Shown one piece after another: positions 33,734 to 43,150 of a DNA stretch of 64,000 bases. The stretch comes from Bradyrhizobium sp. SZCCT0153 (GTDB taxonomy: Bacteria; Pseudomonadota; Alphaproteobacteria; Rhizobiales; Xanthobacteraceae): positions 1-64,000 of the forward strand of contig NZ_JAFCKS010000008.1 of assembly GCF_018129995.1 (NCBI RefSeq), written 5' to 3'. Made by a program: the position numbers and the translations under genes. The notes under the pieces were generated by a model. That model was not told the origin of the DNA. It made no database searches and was given only the letters and a program-made list of their open reading frames with translations. The stretch's first letter is position 1, and each line of letters starts with the position of its first letter.

Positions 33734-34501
33734 TCAGGATTTGTTTTTGCGCTCGCGCAGCTCGCCGAACACCGCGGCGGCATCCGCACCCTTCATGTGC
33801 AGCCTGGCTGCGACCGAGGGTTCGTCAGCACGCAGGAACACGTTTGCTCGCTTCTCGTCACCAAGCAGTGAGGGAATGGTCGGCCTGTTCTCGGCCCGCA
33901 GCTTGGTGACCTCCGCCGCCCGCGCCTGGAGCGCCGCATTGTCGGGGTCGACGGTGAGCGCGAATTTGACGTTGGACGCCGTGTATTCATGGCCGCAATA
34001 GAGCTTGAAGTCGTCGGGCAGGGCACGCAGCTTCAAAAGCGAATCCCACATCATCGGATAGGTGCCCTCGAACACGCGGCCGCAGCCGATCGAGAACAGC
34101 GTGTCGGCGGCGAACACCGTCTTCTCGGTGTCGAACACGTAGGAGATGTGGTCGAGCGTGTGGCCCGGCGTCTCCAGGACGCGCCCCAGCAGGCTGCCGA
34201 CCTTGACGATTTCGGCATTGGCGACGCGCAGGTCGACGTCTGCGATCTTCGTCGTCTTGTCGTGCGGCGCGACGACGCGGCAATTGTATTTCTGCTTGAG
34301 TTCGGCGACGCCGCCGACATGATCGCCATGATGATGGGTGATCAGGATGTCGGTGAGTTGCCAGCCCTCGCGCTCCAGCGCCTTCAGGATGGGACCGGCC
34401 TCCGGAGCGTCGATCGACGCCGTCGCCTTGGTTTCCACATCGTGGATCAGATAACCGAAATTGTCGTTTAAACAGTTGAAAGTACGAATTTCGGCGGCCA
34501 T
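33734..34501 (-). CDS. gloB: Hydroxyacylglutathione hydrolase (glyoxalase II)
   Basis: A 255-residue metallo-beta-lactamase-fold hydrolase that splits S-lactoylglutathione to D-lactate and glutathione in methylglyoxal detoxification. The metal motif is ITHHHGDHVGG, with further ligands in LETPGHTLDHISY and ADTLFSIGCGR, and the substrate-binding YCGHEYT. The C-terminal part carries NVFLRAD. The open frame runs upstream to 35362 through the neighbouring gene; ATG 34501 gives MAAEIRTFNCLNDNFGYL with GGAG six bases upstream and the normal family length. It is divergent from a methyltransferase, as in many alphaproteobacteria. Confidence 0.96.
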   Translation of the reverse strand: MAAEIRTFNCLNDNFGYLIHDVETKATASIDAPEAGPILKALEREGWQLTDILITHHHGDHVGGVAELKQKYNCRVVAPHDKTTKIADVDLRVANAEIVKVGSLLGRVLETPGHTLDHISYVFDTEKTVFAADTLFSIGCGRVFEGTYPMMWDSLLKLRALPDDFKLYCGHEYTASNVKFALTVDPDNAALQARAAEVTKLRAENRPTIPSLLGDEKRANVFLRADEPSVAARLHMKGADAAAVFGELRERKNKS

Positions 34502-34609
34502 GTCATCTCCATCGGGCTCAGCCCCGCCAGACAAATATGGCCTTAACGTTGCGCAGGCAATGCAATATTCCGCGCGCGGGAGCTGCCTCGTGCATGTTAC
34601 ATTGCCGTC

Positions 34610-35356
34610 ATGACCATTGATGTCGTCGACCTCCGCGAATTCTACTCCCGCCGCCTCGGGATCGTGGCGCGGCAAATGATCAATCGCGGCATCAGGGAAC
34701 GCTGGCCGCGTGCCGGGGGCCAGCGCGTGCTCGGCATCGGCTATCCCACGCCCTATCTCGGCCTGTTCCGCGAAGATGCCGAGCGCTGCATCGCCTTCAT
34801 GCCCTCGGCGCAGGGGGTCTTGAAATGGCCGACGGGACGGCCGGCGCTGGCCTCGCTGGTGGATGAGTTCTCGCTGCCGCTCCCTGACGCTGCGGTGGAT
34901 CGCATTCTTCTGATTCACGCGCTGGAAATGTCGGACGATCCAGCCGCGCTGCTGCGCGAGGTGTGGCGCGTGCTGTCGCCATCCGGCCGCGTGATCGCGG
35001 TCATCCCGAACCGGCGCGGGGTGTGGACCCGCACCGACAGCACGCCGTTCGGTCACGGCCGCCCCTATTCGCGCTCGCAGATCACCGACCTTTTGCGCCA
35101 GACCTGGTTCACCCCGACCGCCTGGGGCGAGGCGCTTTTCATGCCGCCTTATGCCGGCGGCTGGGTGCTGAGATCCGCGCAGATGTGGGAGCGCGCCGGT
35201 GCGGCGCTGTCGCTGCCCTTCGCCGGCGTGCACATCGTCGAGGCCACCAAGCAGGTCTACCGCGCCATCCCCGCCAAGCGCGAGCGGGCGCGGTTGATTC
35301 CCTCGCTGGCCAAGCCGGTGCTGGTGCCGTCCTCGACGACGGCGACGCGCGGCTGA
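34610..35356 (+). CDS. Methyltransferase-domain protein divergent from gloB
   Basis: A 248-residue protein with a class I methyltransferase core: VLGIGYPTPYLGLF replaces the usual glycine-rich motif I, DRILLIHALEMSDDPAALL resembles motif II, and LSPSGRVIAVIPNRRGVW is motif III. Lack of a classical GxGxG suggests weak or altered SAM binding. It has a basic C-terminus. The gene is the partner of gloB in many alphaproteobacterial genomes (established association), but its substrate is unknown. A 12-bp hairpin terminator follows. Confidence 0.82.
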   Translation: MTIDVVDLREFYSRRLGIVARQMINRGIRERWPRAGGQRVLGIGYPTPYLGLFREDAERCIAFMPSAQGVLKWPTGRPALASLVDEFSLPLPDAAVDRILLIHALEMSDDPAALLREVWRVLSPSGRVIAVIPNRRGVWTRTDSTPFGHGRPYSRSQITDLLRQTWFTPTAWGEALFMPPYAGGWVLRSAQMWERAGAALSLPFAGVHIVEATKQVYRAIPAKRERARLIPSLAKPVLVPSSTTATRG

Positions 35357-35361
35357 AAACA

Positions 35362-35388
35362 AATCGTCCCGGCGAGGCCGGGACGATT
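35362..35388. terminator. Perfect 12-bp hairpin terminator
   Basis: AATCGTCCCGGC (35362-35373) is the exact reverse complement of GCCGGGACGATT (35377-35388) with a three-base GAG loop, six bases after the methyltransferase stop. It also lies after the convergent DUF4167 gene. The flanking AAAC on the left gives a T-rich tract for minus-strand transcripts. Confidence 0.8.
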
Positions 35389-35430
35389 CAGTTCAGGATA
35401 TCTGGTTCAGTCTGGCGACGGCGTTGCAGC

Positions 35431-36231
35431 CTACTCGCCGGCCACTTCGTCGCTCGATGCGGCCGGAGCAGCTTCGCGCTCGGGGCGCGGGCCATGCGGC
35501 CGGCGGCGCCGCCGCGGAAAGCGTTCACCGGCACCACCGCCTTCGAAGGCGCCCGGGACATTCGCGCCACCATTCACTTGCGGCTGCGGGCCGGTGATGA
35601 AGGAGGGCAGACGGTCGACGCTGCCGGCGTCGGCAACGACGGGCTGCGGCTGGTTCAGCGGGAGCGGCTGAGGCTGGGGCTGGTATTGCGGCTGCGGACG
35701 GTGCTCACGTTCACGGTGCTCGCGCGGCTGCTGGTTCTCGCGCTGATAGGGCTGGTTTTCGCGCGGCTGATGGTCACGCTGGTGATGATCGCGCTGGCCG
35801 TCGCGGTCGCGCATGAAGGGCTGCTGCGGCGGCGGCGGCTGCGGGACGAAACCCGGCTCCTGGCCGAAATTCGAGAAATTCTCGCCGTCGTCCTCGCCGT
35901 CGTCGCCGCTGTTGTTGCTGATCGGCTCGTCGCCGCGCGGCTGCTGGTTCTGGCGGAACTGTTCCTGGGCCGTCGCGATCAGGCGGAAATAATGCTCGGC
36001 GTGCTGGTAGTAATTCTCGGCCGCAACGGGATCGCCTGACGAGCGCGCGTCGCGCGCGAGCTGCAGATATTTTTCAGCAATATGCGAAGCCGTGCCGCGG
36101 ATCTTGATGTCGGGTCCGTTGGACTCGTAGACCCGGGTCATCGGGTTCTGGCCGCGTCGGTTGTTATTATTATTGTTGTTATTGTTGTTGTTGCGGTTGC
36201 GCATCCGCTGCTTGTTCTGACCGTTTCTCAT
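35431..36231 (-). CDS. DUF4167 domain protein with poly-asparagine tract
   Basis: A 266-residue protein. It begins MRNGQNKQRMRNRN and continues with a run of eleven asparagines (residues 14-24). The conserved DUF4167 core follows: RVYESNGPDIKIRGTASHIA, then EKYLQLARDARSSGD and AENYYQHAEHYFRLI. After about residue 90 it is low complexity, with QPQPQP and RENQ repeats, ending in basic RRRRRPHGPRPERE. The family is common in Rhizobiales next to prmC-prfA. The basic disordered tails suggest RNA or ribosome association, but the function is unknown. Confidence 0.92.
   Translation of the reverse strand: MRNGQNKQRMRNRNNNNNNNNNNNRRGQNPMTRVYESNGPDIKIRGTASHIAEKYLQLARDARSSGDPVAAENYYQHAEHYFRLIATAQEQFRQNQQPRGDEPISNNSGDDGEDDGENFSNFGQEPGFVPQPPPPQQPFMRDRDGQRDHHQRDHQPRENQPYQRENQQPREHREREHRPQPQYQPQPQPLPLNQPQPVVADAGSVDRLPSFITGPQPQVNGGANVPGAFEGGGAGERFPRRRRRPHGPRPEREAAPAASSDEVAGE
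36160..36192. repeat. AAC/AAT codon microsatellite in DUF4167 gene
   Basis: Eleven consecutive asparagine codons in mixed AAC and AAT form (read on the minus strand) code for residues 14-24. A trinucleotide tract of this kind can slip during replication without breaking the frame, so length variation between strains is expected. Confidence 0.85.
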
Positions 36232-36696
36232 GTCCTGCCTTTAATTCCAGCCCTAAAGGTTGCACGCATTACTGATTGCTAGGAGTGACCCGATGACAGC
36301 GGTTCACACCGCTTGCGCGCACCGCGCGCGAGCGCGGAATTGATCCCTGCCGATGTTCGTCGACCGTCGCGTTCAACAAAGACGCGTTCCCCACCCGCCA
36401 GCATTGATCGCCAGCGAACCCATTCATTTCGCCTGCCGAAACAAGCCCAGCTGTGTTGCGTAAGTCTTCAAGCGCAATATCAGGCTTTCGTTCACTTTGC
36501 GGTCGGAGAGCAGCGCAGCTCCAATGGCCATCGCGCTTCACAGGACCTGCGGCTTGGAACCTTTAAATCAGTAAAGCTCTCGCCCGAGAGCCCGGCTTTC
36601 GTCCGTAGATCTACGGGGCCGGCACCGATGTGTTGATCGGAACGTAGTCGTTCCCAAGGGATATTCCAAGAGGTTTTTTGCAGTCCAATCCGGCTT
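36232..36696. other. Intergenic region between prmC and DUF4167, no gene seen
   Basis: These 465 bases contain only short frames with no recognised family and atypical composition, so none is called. The region has lower GC than its neighbours near the DUF4167 start and probably holds its promoter. No strong hairpin beyond an AGAGCCCGGCTTTCGT-type stretch was found. Confidence 0.5.
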
Positions 36697-37578
36697 TTAT
36701 GGGGGCATTTTTCGGGCCGAAACCGCCCGCAGGATACCCGCCAGATCGGCCCTGGGCGGCCTGTCCACAACCAACGCGGCAGCCGTCATCAAGGTTTCAA
36801 TATTCCGGGCCTGGCCCTGCCCGGCCTCGACGATCAGCGCTCCGCCGGGGGCCAGTCGTTCGCTCGCCTGAGGGATCAGGGCGCGATAAGCGTCATAGCC
36901 GTCATTGCCGCCGTCGAGTGCCAGATGTGGATCGTGCTCGCGCACCTCGACGCTCAGTTTCGGAATCTCGGCCGAGGGAATATAGGGCGGGTTCGAGACG
37001 ATGAGGTCGAACGGGCCGCGGAGCGCCGCCGCGTAGGAGCAGGCGACGAAGCCGGCGCGGCCGGCGAGGCCCAGAGCAGCGGCATTGCTCCTCGCGGTGT
37101 CGAGGGCGTTCGGGCTGAGATCGGTGCCGACACCGAAGGCATCGGGAATTTCGTGCAGCAGCGCGAGCAGAATGGCGCCCGACCCGGTGCCGACATCCGC
37201 GATTCGCGGCGGATGAGATATTTGCCGCTCGCCAAACAGCTCGAGCGCGCGCTCGACCACGGTTTCGGTATCGGGACGCGGCACCAGCGTTGCTTCCGAC
37301 AGACGAAACGGCAGGCCCCAGAATTCGGCTGTGCCGAGAATGCGCGCCACCGGCTCGCCCGCGATCCGGCGCTCGGCATGCTGCGCGAGCCGCGCCGCCT
37401 CGGCTTCGCCGAGGGTGCGGGCGCCCTGCGCGATCAGACCGGTCAGATCGAGGCCGAGCGCCGCACCTAGCAGGATGCGGGCGTCGAGCTCGACGTCGTC
37501 GAGCTGTGCCGATCGCAGTTTTGCCGCCAGCGCGCGCCGCGCGCTCTCGATCGATAGTCCGGTGAAGGGATTGCTCAC
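36697..37578 (-). CDS. prmC: Peptide chain release factor N5-glutamine methyltransferase
   Basis: A 293-residue enzyme that methylates the glutamine of the GGQ motif in release factors, here the product of prfA just upstream. It has a helical N-terminal domain; VPRPDTETVVERAL leads into the catalytic domain with SAM motif ADVGTGSGAILLAL (128-134) and the glutamine-binding NPPY at 196-199 (IVSNPPYIPSAE). Its start is seven bases after the prfA stop, the classic enzyme-substrate pair in one operon. Confidence 0.96.
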   Translation of the reverse strand: MSNPFTGLSIESARRALAAKLRSAQLDDVELDARILLGAALGLDLTGLIAQGARTLGEAEAARLAQHAERRIAGEPVARILGTAEFWGLPFRLSEATLVPRPDTETVVERALELFGERQISHPPRIADVGTGSGAILLALLHEIPDAFGVGTDLSPNALDTARSNAAALGLAGRAGFVACSYAAALRGPFDLIVSNPPYIPSAEIPKLSVEVREHDPHLALDGGNDGYDAYRALIPQASERLAPGGALIVEAGQGQARNIETLMTAAALVVDRPPRADLAGILRAVSARKMPP

Positions 37579-37585
37579 GTGCCCG

Positions 37586-38671
37586 TCATGCCGCCACGCC
37601 TTGGGCAGCGAGCTGCGCCGCCTGGTGCTCGGTGGTCAGCGCGTCGACCAATTCGCCGAGCGCTTCGCCGGCGATCACCTGCGGCAGCTTGTAGAGCGTC
37701 AGATTGATGCGGTGATCGGTGACGCGCCCTTGCGGGAAATTGTAGGTGCGGATGCGCTCGCTGCGGTCGCCGGAGCCGACCTTCTCCTTGCGCTCGGCGG
37801 AGCGTGCGGCGTCAAGGCGTTGTTGCTCCGCGTCGTAGATGCGCGAGCGCAGGATGTTCATGGCGGAAGCGCGGTTCTTGTGCTGCGAGCGGCTGTCCTG
37901 CATCATCACCACGATGCCGGTCGGAATGTGGGTGATGCGGATCGCCGATTCCGTCTTGTTGACGTGCTGGCCGCCGGCGCCCTGCGCGCGCATGGTCTCG
38001 ATCCGCAGATCGTCATTCTTGATGTCGACGTCGACGTCCTCGACCTCCGGCAGCACGGCGACGGTGGCGGCGGACGTATGGATGCGGCCCTGCGTCTCGG
38101 TGTCGGGCACGCGCTGCACGCGGTGCACGCCGGATTCGAACTTCAGCTTGGAGAACGCGCCGCGGCCCTGCACCTCCGCGATGATCTCCTTGTAGCCGCC
38201 GACGGTGCCTTCGCTCGCCGAGATCACCTCGACCTTCCAGCCCTGCAAGCTGGCGAAGCGCTCATACATCCGGAACAGGTCGCCGGCGAACAGCGAGGCT
38301 TCGTCGCCGCCGGTGCCGGCGCGGATTTCCAGCACCACGTTGCGGTCGTCCATGGCGTCCTTGGGCAGCAGCGCGACGCGAATCTCCTGGACCAGCTCTT
38401 CGATCTTCGGATTGAGCTCGTCGCGCTCGGCCTCCGCCATGCTCCGCATCTCGGCATCGGTCGCGGGATCGGCGATCAGCGCCTCGGTGTCGGCAAGCTC
38501 CTTGACGGCGGAGCGATAGGCTTTGACCGCTTCGATCAGCGGCGTGATCTCGGCGAGCTCGCGCGTGATCTGCACATAGCGCTCGGAGGCGAGCTGGCCA
38601 AGCGATTCGGCCTCGAGCGAGGCGTGATGCGCGAGCAGAATGTCCAGTTTGGCTTCGGGAAGTGACGACAT
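37586..38671 (-). CDS. prfA: Peptide chain release factor 1
   Basis: A 361-residue release factor for UAA and UAG stops. The GGQ at 233-235 (AQGAGGQHVNKTESA) enters the peptidyl-transferase centre. The codon-recognition PxT motif is PDT at 189-191 (VQRVPDTETQGR), which marks RF1 rather than RF2 (SPF). RIHTSAATVAVLPE is conserved. prmC, which modifies the glutamine, follows immediately, and ptsP lies 57 bases upstream. Confidence 0.97.
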   Translation of the reverse strand: MSSLPEAKLDILLAHHASLEAESLGQLASERYVQITRELAEITPLIEAVKAYRSAVKELADTEALIADPATDAEMRSMAEAERDELNPKIEELVQEIRVALLPKDAMDDRNVVLEIRAGTGGDEASLFAGDLFRMYERFASLQGWKVEVISASEGTVGGYKEIIAEVQGRGAFSKLKFESGVHRVQRVPDTETQGRIHTSAATVAVLPEVEDVDVDIKNDDLRIETMRAQGAGGQHVNKTESAIRITHIPTGIVVMMQDSRSQHKNRASAMNILRSRIYDAEQQRLDAARSAERKEKVGSGDRSERIRTYNFPQGRVTDHRINLTLYKLPQVIAGEALGELVDALTTEHQAAQLAAQGVAA

Positions 38672-38728
38672 CGGTTCAGTCTCAAAATGCGGAAAAGGGC
38701 GAGGCGGCGGGAAGCGGCGGCAGGCCAG

Positions 38729-40996
38729 CTACAACGCCAGGCCTTCGGCCTCGGCAAATTCCGTCAGCTTCTGCCGGATCGAGACGCTCCCGGCGGGTGC
38801 GTCCAGCAAGGGGCCGAGCATCGCTTCGGCCTTCTTCGCGTCGAGGTCGATCACCATCGCCTTGACCGGACCAAGTGCGGTCGCCGAAAGCGACAGCGAG
38901 CGGTAGCCCATCGCGATCAGCGCCAGCGCGCCGATCGGCTTCGACGCCATCTCGCCGCACAGCGACAGCGATTTCTTCGCGGCCTGCGACTTGCGCGCGA
39001 TGTCGCGAAGCGCGCGCAAAATCGGCGCCGACATCGTGTCGAAGCGCTCGGAGACTTTCGCGTTGCCGCGGTCGACCGCGAACAGGAACTGGAACAGATC
39101 GTTGGAGCCGACCGAGATGAAGTCGACCTTCTTCAGGAGCTCGTCGAGCTGATAGAGCAGGGCGGGCACTTCGACCATGGTGCCGATGTCGATCCGCTCC
39201 GGCAGCGTGTGGCCGTGCTGGCGCAGATAGGTGAGCTCGCGTTCGACCAGCGCCTTCGCCGAATCGAATTCGGCGACCTCCGAGATCATCGGGAACATGA
39301 TGCGCAGCGCGCGGCCGCCGCCGGCGCGCAGCAGCGCGCGGATCTGGCCGCGGAGCAGGCCGGGACGGTCGAGCCCGAGCCGGATCGCGCGCCATCCGAG
39401 CGCGGGGTTTTCCTCGATCACCGCTTCCATATAAGGCAGCGCCTTGTCGCCGCCGATGTCGAGGGTGCGGAAGGTGACGGGCTTGGCGCCGGCGGCATCC
39501 AGTACGGTACGATAGAGCGCGAGCTGGTCGCTGGTGCGCGGCAGGCTCTGGCCGACCATGAATTGCAGCTCGGTGCGAAACAGGCCGATGCCGGCGCTGC
39601 CGGTATCCTCGATGTGCGGCAGGTCGATCGCAAGACCCGCGTTGATCATCAGCTCGACCTTCTGGCCGTCCCTGGTGACGCAGGGCAGGTCGCGCAGCGC
39701 CAGATACTGCGCCTGGCGGCGGGCGCGGAAGCGCACGCGCTCGGCGAAGGCGGCCTCGACCTCCTGTGACGGCCGGACATAGATCGAGCCGGAGGTGCCG
39801 TCGACGATGATGGCGTCGCCGGGATCGGCGATGCCGGGCGCGTTCGGGACTTCGCCGACCGCGGGGATGCCGAGCGCGCGCGCCACGATCGAGACGTGGG
39901 AGTTGGCGGTGCCTTCCTCCAGCACGATGCCGCGCAGGCGCTTGCGGTCGTAATCGAGCAGCGCCGCCGGGCCCATCGCGCGCGCGATGACGATGGCATT
40001 GTCGGGCAATTGTTCACGTGAAGGCGCGTGATCCTGGCCGACCAGCTGCCGCATCAGGCGGTAGCCGAGATCCTCCAGATCATGCAGCCGGTCGCGCAGA
40101 TAGGGATCGGTCGAGCGCAGCATGCGTGCGCGGGTGTCGGACTGCACGCGCTCGACGGCGGCTTCCGCCGTGAGGCCGGTGGCGACCGCCTCGTGCAGCT
40201 TGTGCGACCAGCCCTGGTCGTTGGCGAACATGCGGTAGGCTTCCAGCACCTCGCGGTGCTCGCCGCCCTCGGCGACGTCGCCGCGCTCCAGCATGCGGTC
40301 GAGATCGGCGCGCAGCTTGGCGAGCGCGGTGTCGAGCCGCTTGATCTCCTTCGGCAGGTCCTCGGCGATGTAGTCCTTGATGACGACGCGCGGCTCGTGC
40401 AGCACGACATGGCCGAGCGCGATGCCTTCCGACAGGATGGCACCGACCTTCTGCGCCGAATGGCGCGCGGCCGGCTCCTGGCCCGGCTGGGCCAGCGCGG
40501 ACAGCTCGCCGGAGGCGATCAGCTCCGCCAGCACCATCGCGGTGGTCTGCAGCGCCTCGAGCTCCTCCTCGACATAGTTGCGCTTGGCGCGGTTCTGCAC
40601 CACCAGCACGCCGAGCGTGTTGCCGGCGCGCAGGACCGGCACGCCGAGGAAGGAGTGGTAGATTTCTTCGCCGGTCTCGGGGCGGAACGAGAAGGCCGGA
40701 TGGCTCTGCGCGTCGCTCAGATTGAGCGGCGTCGCCTCGCTCGCGACGAGGCCGACCAGCCCCTCATGGGCGGTCAACACGGTATGGTGCACCGCCTCGC
40801 GGTTGAGGCCTTCGGTGGCGTAGAGCTCGAGCGTGTTGTCGATGCGCAGCACATAGACCGAGCAGACCTCGGCCACCATGTTGGCGGCGATAAGCACCAC
40901 GATCTTGTCCAGCCGCTCCTGGGCCGAGACCTGCTCCGCCATGGTTTCGCGGAGCCGTCTCAACAAGACGCGGGGACCTCCCGACGCGCTCCGCAT
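38729..40996 (-). CDS. ptsP: Phosphoenolpyruvate-protein phosphotransferase of the nitrogen PTS (EI-Ntr)
   Basis: A 755-residue EI-Ntr. A GAF domain spans residues ~25-165, followed by the PTS enzyme I N-terminal region, the phosphoryl-carrier His367 in GTANSHVSIVARALG, and the PEP-binding TIM barrel with RTLDIGGDK, FRTELQFM and the catalytic cysteine in SLCGEMASKP. It takes phosphate from PEP and passes it to NPr, linking nitrogen status (glutamine sensed by GAF in relatives) to metabolism. The start MRSASGGPRVLLRRLRET is the usual N-terminus of Bradyrhizobium-type proteins. It sits downstream of lysC across a 269-base gap in which no gene was seen. Confidence 0.96.
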   Translation of the reverse strand: MRSASGGPRVLLRRLRETMAEQVSAQERLDKIVVLIAANMVAEVCSVYVLRIDNTLELYATEGLNREAVHHTVLTAHEGLVGLVASEATPLNLSDAQSHPAFSFRPETGEEIYHSFLGVPVLRAGNTLGVLVVQNRAKRNYVEEELEALQTTAMVLAELIASGELSALAQPGQEPAARHSAQKVGAILSEGIALGHVVLHEPRVVIKDYIAEDLPKEIKRLDTALAKLRADLDRMLERGDVAEGGEHREVLEAYRMFANDQGWSHKLHEAVATGLTAEAAVERVQSDTRARMLRSTDPYLRDRLHDLEDLGYRLMRQLVGQDHAPSREQLPDNAIVIARAMGPAALLDYDRKRLRGIVLEEGTANSHVSIVARALGIPAVGEVPNAPGIADPGDAIIVDGTSGSIYVRPSQEVEAAFAERVRFRARRQAQYLALRDLPCVTRDGQKVELMINAGLAIDLPHIEDTGSAGIGLFRTELQFMVGQSLPRTSDQLALYRTVLDAAGAKPVTFRTLDIGGDKALPYMEAVIEENPALGWRAIRLGLDRPGLLRGQIRALLRAGGGRALRIMFPMISEVAEFDSAKALVERELTYLRQHGHTLPERIDIGTMVEVPALLYQLDELLKKVDFISVGSNDLFQFLFAVDRGNAKVSERFDTMSAPILRALRDIARKSQAAKKSLSLCGEMASKPIGALALIAMGYRSLSLSATALGPVKAMVIDLDAKKAEAMLGPLLDAPAGSVSIRQKLTEFAEAEGLAL

Positions 40997-41265
40997 GAAC
41001 CGTCAATCTCCTCCGTCTGCCGGGACCGAAAGGGCCACGGCGGCTCGCCCAGAAATCCAGAAAAACAACAAATATGCTCGTCCGGCGCCGGCCCCCGGCG
41101 GTTGCCTGAGCCGAATCAGCACCGCCTGAACTGGGGCACAGTTTCCGGCAGCCCACCCTGTTCGCCGTATAGCGAATTGGGGCTTGTTTTGCCAAGCAAA
41201 ACGCCTGCCAAACGCGAAAGTGTGGACACCTTCGCGTTTGCTGCGACCGCTAAGAGAAAATTCGT

Positions 41266-42522
41266 CTAAACCTGATCGAGACCGTAGAGCGTGTGCAGGG
41301 TGCGCACCGCAAGCTCGGTATAGGCGGTGTCGATCAATACCGAGAACTTGATCTCGGAGGTTGTGATGGCCCGGATGTTGATATTCCGCCCCGCGAGGGC
41401 CGAGAACGCCTGGGCGGCGACGCCGGCATGGCTGCGCATGCCGCTGCCGATCACCGAGATTTTCGCGACGTCGGTGGCGGTGTCGAGCCGCGCATAGCCG
41501 ATCGTGCCCTTGGCGGCGGTAATCGTGTCCTTGGCGCGGGTGTAGTCGGCGGCCGGCACCGTGAAGGTGAGGTCGGTGGTCTTGCCGTCCTCGGAGACGT
41601 TCTGCACGATCATGTCGACGTTGATGTTGGCGTCGGCCAGCGGGCCGAAGATCGAGGCCGCAACGCCGGGCTTGTCCTCGATCTGGCGCACCGAGATCTG
41701 GGCCTCGTCCTTCGAAAACGCGATACCGGTGACGACGTGGCTTTCCATGATCTCCTCCTCGCTGCAGATCAGCGTGCCGGGTGGCTGGTTGGCATGCGGG
41801 TCGATATCCTCGGGCTTGTCGAAGCTCGAGCGGACGAAGATCGGCATGTTGTGGACCATGCCGAGTTCCACCGAGCGGACCTGGAGCACCTTTGCGCCCT
41901 GGGAGGCCAGTTCCAGCATGTCCTCGAACGCGATCTTGTCGAGCCTCTTGGCCTTCGGCACGATTCGCGGGTCGGTGGTGTAGACACCATCGACGTCGGT
42001 GTAGATATCGCAGCGGTCCGCCTTGACGGCGGCGGCGATCGCCACGGCCGAGGTATCGGAGCCGCCGCGTCCGAGCGTGGTGATGCGATTGGTCTCCGGG
42101 TTGATGCCCTGGAAGCCGGCGATAACAGCGACCTCTTTCCGCTCCTGGAAGCGCTTGATGATCTCGCTGCCGTCGATGTCCTCGATCCGGGCCGAGGCAT
42201 GGGCGTCGCTGGTCTTGATCGGGATCTGCCAGCCCTGCCAGGAACGGGCCTGGATGCCCATGCCCTGAAGCACGATGGCGAGCAGGCCGGAAGTGACCTG
42301 TTCGCCCGAGGCGACCACGGCGTCATATTCGCGCGCGTCGTGCATCGGCGAGGCCTCGGTGCACCAGGCCACCAGCTCGTTGGTCTTGCCGGACATCGCG
42401 GAGACGACCACAGCCACTTCATGGCCGGCGTCGACCTCACGCTTCACATGGCGTGCGACGTTGCGGATACGGTCGATATTGGCGACGGACGTGCCGCCGA
42501 ATTTCATCACGAGGCGGCTCAT
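41266..42522 (-). CDS. lysC: Aspartate kinase
   Basis: A 418-residue monofunctional aspartokinase, the first step from aspartate to Lys, Thr, Met and Ile. The N-terminus is VMKFGGTSVANIDRIRNVA with the conserved KFGGTS at 7-12. TLGRGGSDTSAVAIAAA binds nucleotide. Two ACT domains occupy about residues 265-418 and give feedback control, with KISVIGSGMRSHAGVAAQAF in the second. Fits the lysine/threonine-sensitive type. It is divergent from the PH-domain gene by 146 bases, and from ubiG beyond it, an order seen in other alphaproteobacteria. Confidence 0.97.
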   Translation of the reverse strand: MSRLVMKFGGTSVANIDRIRNVARHVKREVDAGHEVAVVVSAMSGKTNELVAWCTEASPMHDAREYDAVVASGEQVTSGLLAIVLQGMGIQARSWQGWQIPIKTSDAHASARIEDIDGSEIIKRFQERKEVAVIAGFQGINPETNRITTLGRGGSDTSAVAIAAAVKADRCDIYTDVDGVYTTDPRIVPKAKRLDKIAFEDMLELASQGAKVLQVRSVELGMVHNMPIFVRSSFDKPEDIDPHANQPPGTLICSEEEIMESHVVTGIAFSKDEAQISVRQIEDKPGVAASIFGPLADANINVDMIVQNVSEDGKTTDLTFTVPAADYTRAKDTITAAKGTIGYARLDTATDVAKISVIGSGMRSHAGVAAQAFSALAGRNINIRAITTSEIKFSVLIDTAYTELAVRTLHTLYGLDQV

Positions 42523-42668
42523 GACGACGCGTGCATTCCCTCTTAAGGATCAGTATGGTGACCCACGTGGTCCCGCGGATTCCGAACGCGCGTATACAGA
42601 GCGTCGGGGCCGGGGGCAAGCAGGTTCCTGCGGGGGCAGGGTGCGGGGGTAGTGGGTTAACCGAGATC

Positions 42669-43136
42669 ATGGCGCGTTATATCGACGAGATCCTGCAGCC
42701 CGGCGAGAAGGTGCTGTATTCGACCAATGCGCACTGGATCTTCTATTTTCCGGCGATCCTGGCCTGGATCGCGGCCCTGGTCCTGTTCGTCTTGTCCCGG
42801 CAAACCGCCGTCGAGGGGCTGGTCCTGCTCTGTCTCATCGGCTCCGGCCTGGTGGCTCTGGCTGCGCTGTACTGGACCGTGAAGGGCTGGTTCCATCGCT
42901 TCACCACCGAGACCGACGTCACCAATCTCAGGGTTGTGCACAAGACCGGATTCATCAAGCGCCGCACCTTCGAGATGGCGCTGGACAAGGTCGAGAGCGT
43001 CGACGTCAATCAGACCATTCTTGGACGAATTCTCAACTACGGCGACGTGACCATCAACGGCGTTGGCGAAGGTCGCGAGACCATCTCGACCATCGCCTCA
43101 CCCCTCGCCTTCCGTAGTTCGATCACCACGCGGTAG
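42669..43136 (+). CDS. Membrane-bound bacterial PH-domain protein (DUF304-like)
   Basis: A 155-residue protein. It starts MARYIDEILQPGEKVLYSTN, has two transmembrane helices at about 26-45 and 50-72 (WIFYFPAILAWIAALVLFVL and the following stretch), then a bPH2-type pleckstrin-homology-like domain (VVHKTGFIKRRTFEMALDKV, SVDVNQTILGRILNYGDVTI). The family often makes membrane scaffolds; its exact role is unknown. The frame is open from 42531, but the upstream part has no family sequence. It ends 14 bases before ubiG, so the two may share a transcript. Confidence 0.87.
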   Translation: MARYIDEILQPGEKVLYSTNAHWIFYFPAILAWIAALVLFVLSRQTAVEGLVLLCLIGSGLVALAALYWTVKGWFHRFTTETDVTNLRVVHKTGFIKRRTFEMALDKVESVDVNQTILGRILNYGDVTINGVGEGRETISTIASPLAFRSSITTR

Positions 43137-43150
43137 GACCGCGCCCAGCG

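Noticed and set aside
33734..35362. Extended gloB frame reaching through the divergent methyltransferase gene
   Set aside because: The upstream 287 residues are antisense to the methyltransferase and have no family sequence; the ATG at 34501 gives the family length.
36232..36696. Possible small gene or pseudogene between prmC and DUF4167
   Set aside because: The short frames on both strands have no family sequence and no ribosome-binding site that supports them.
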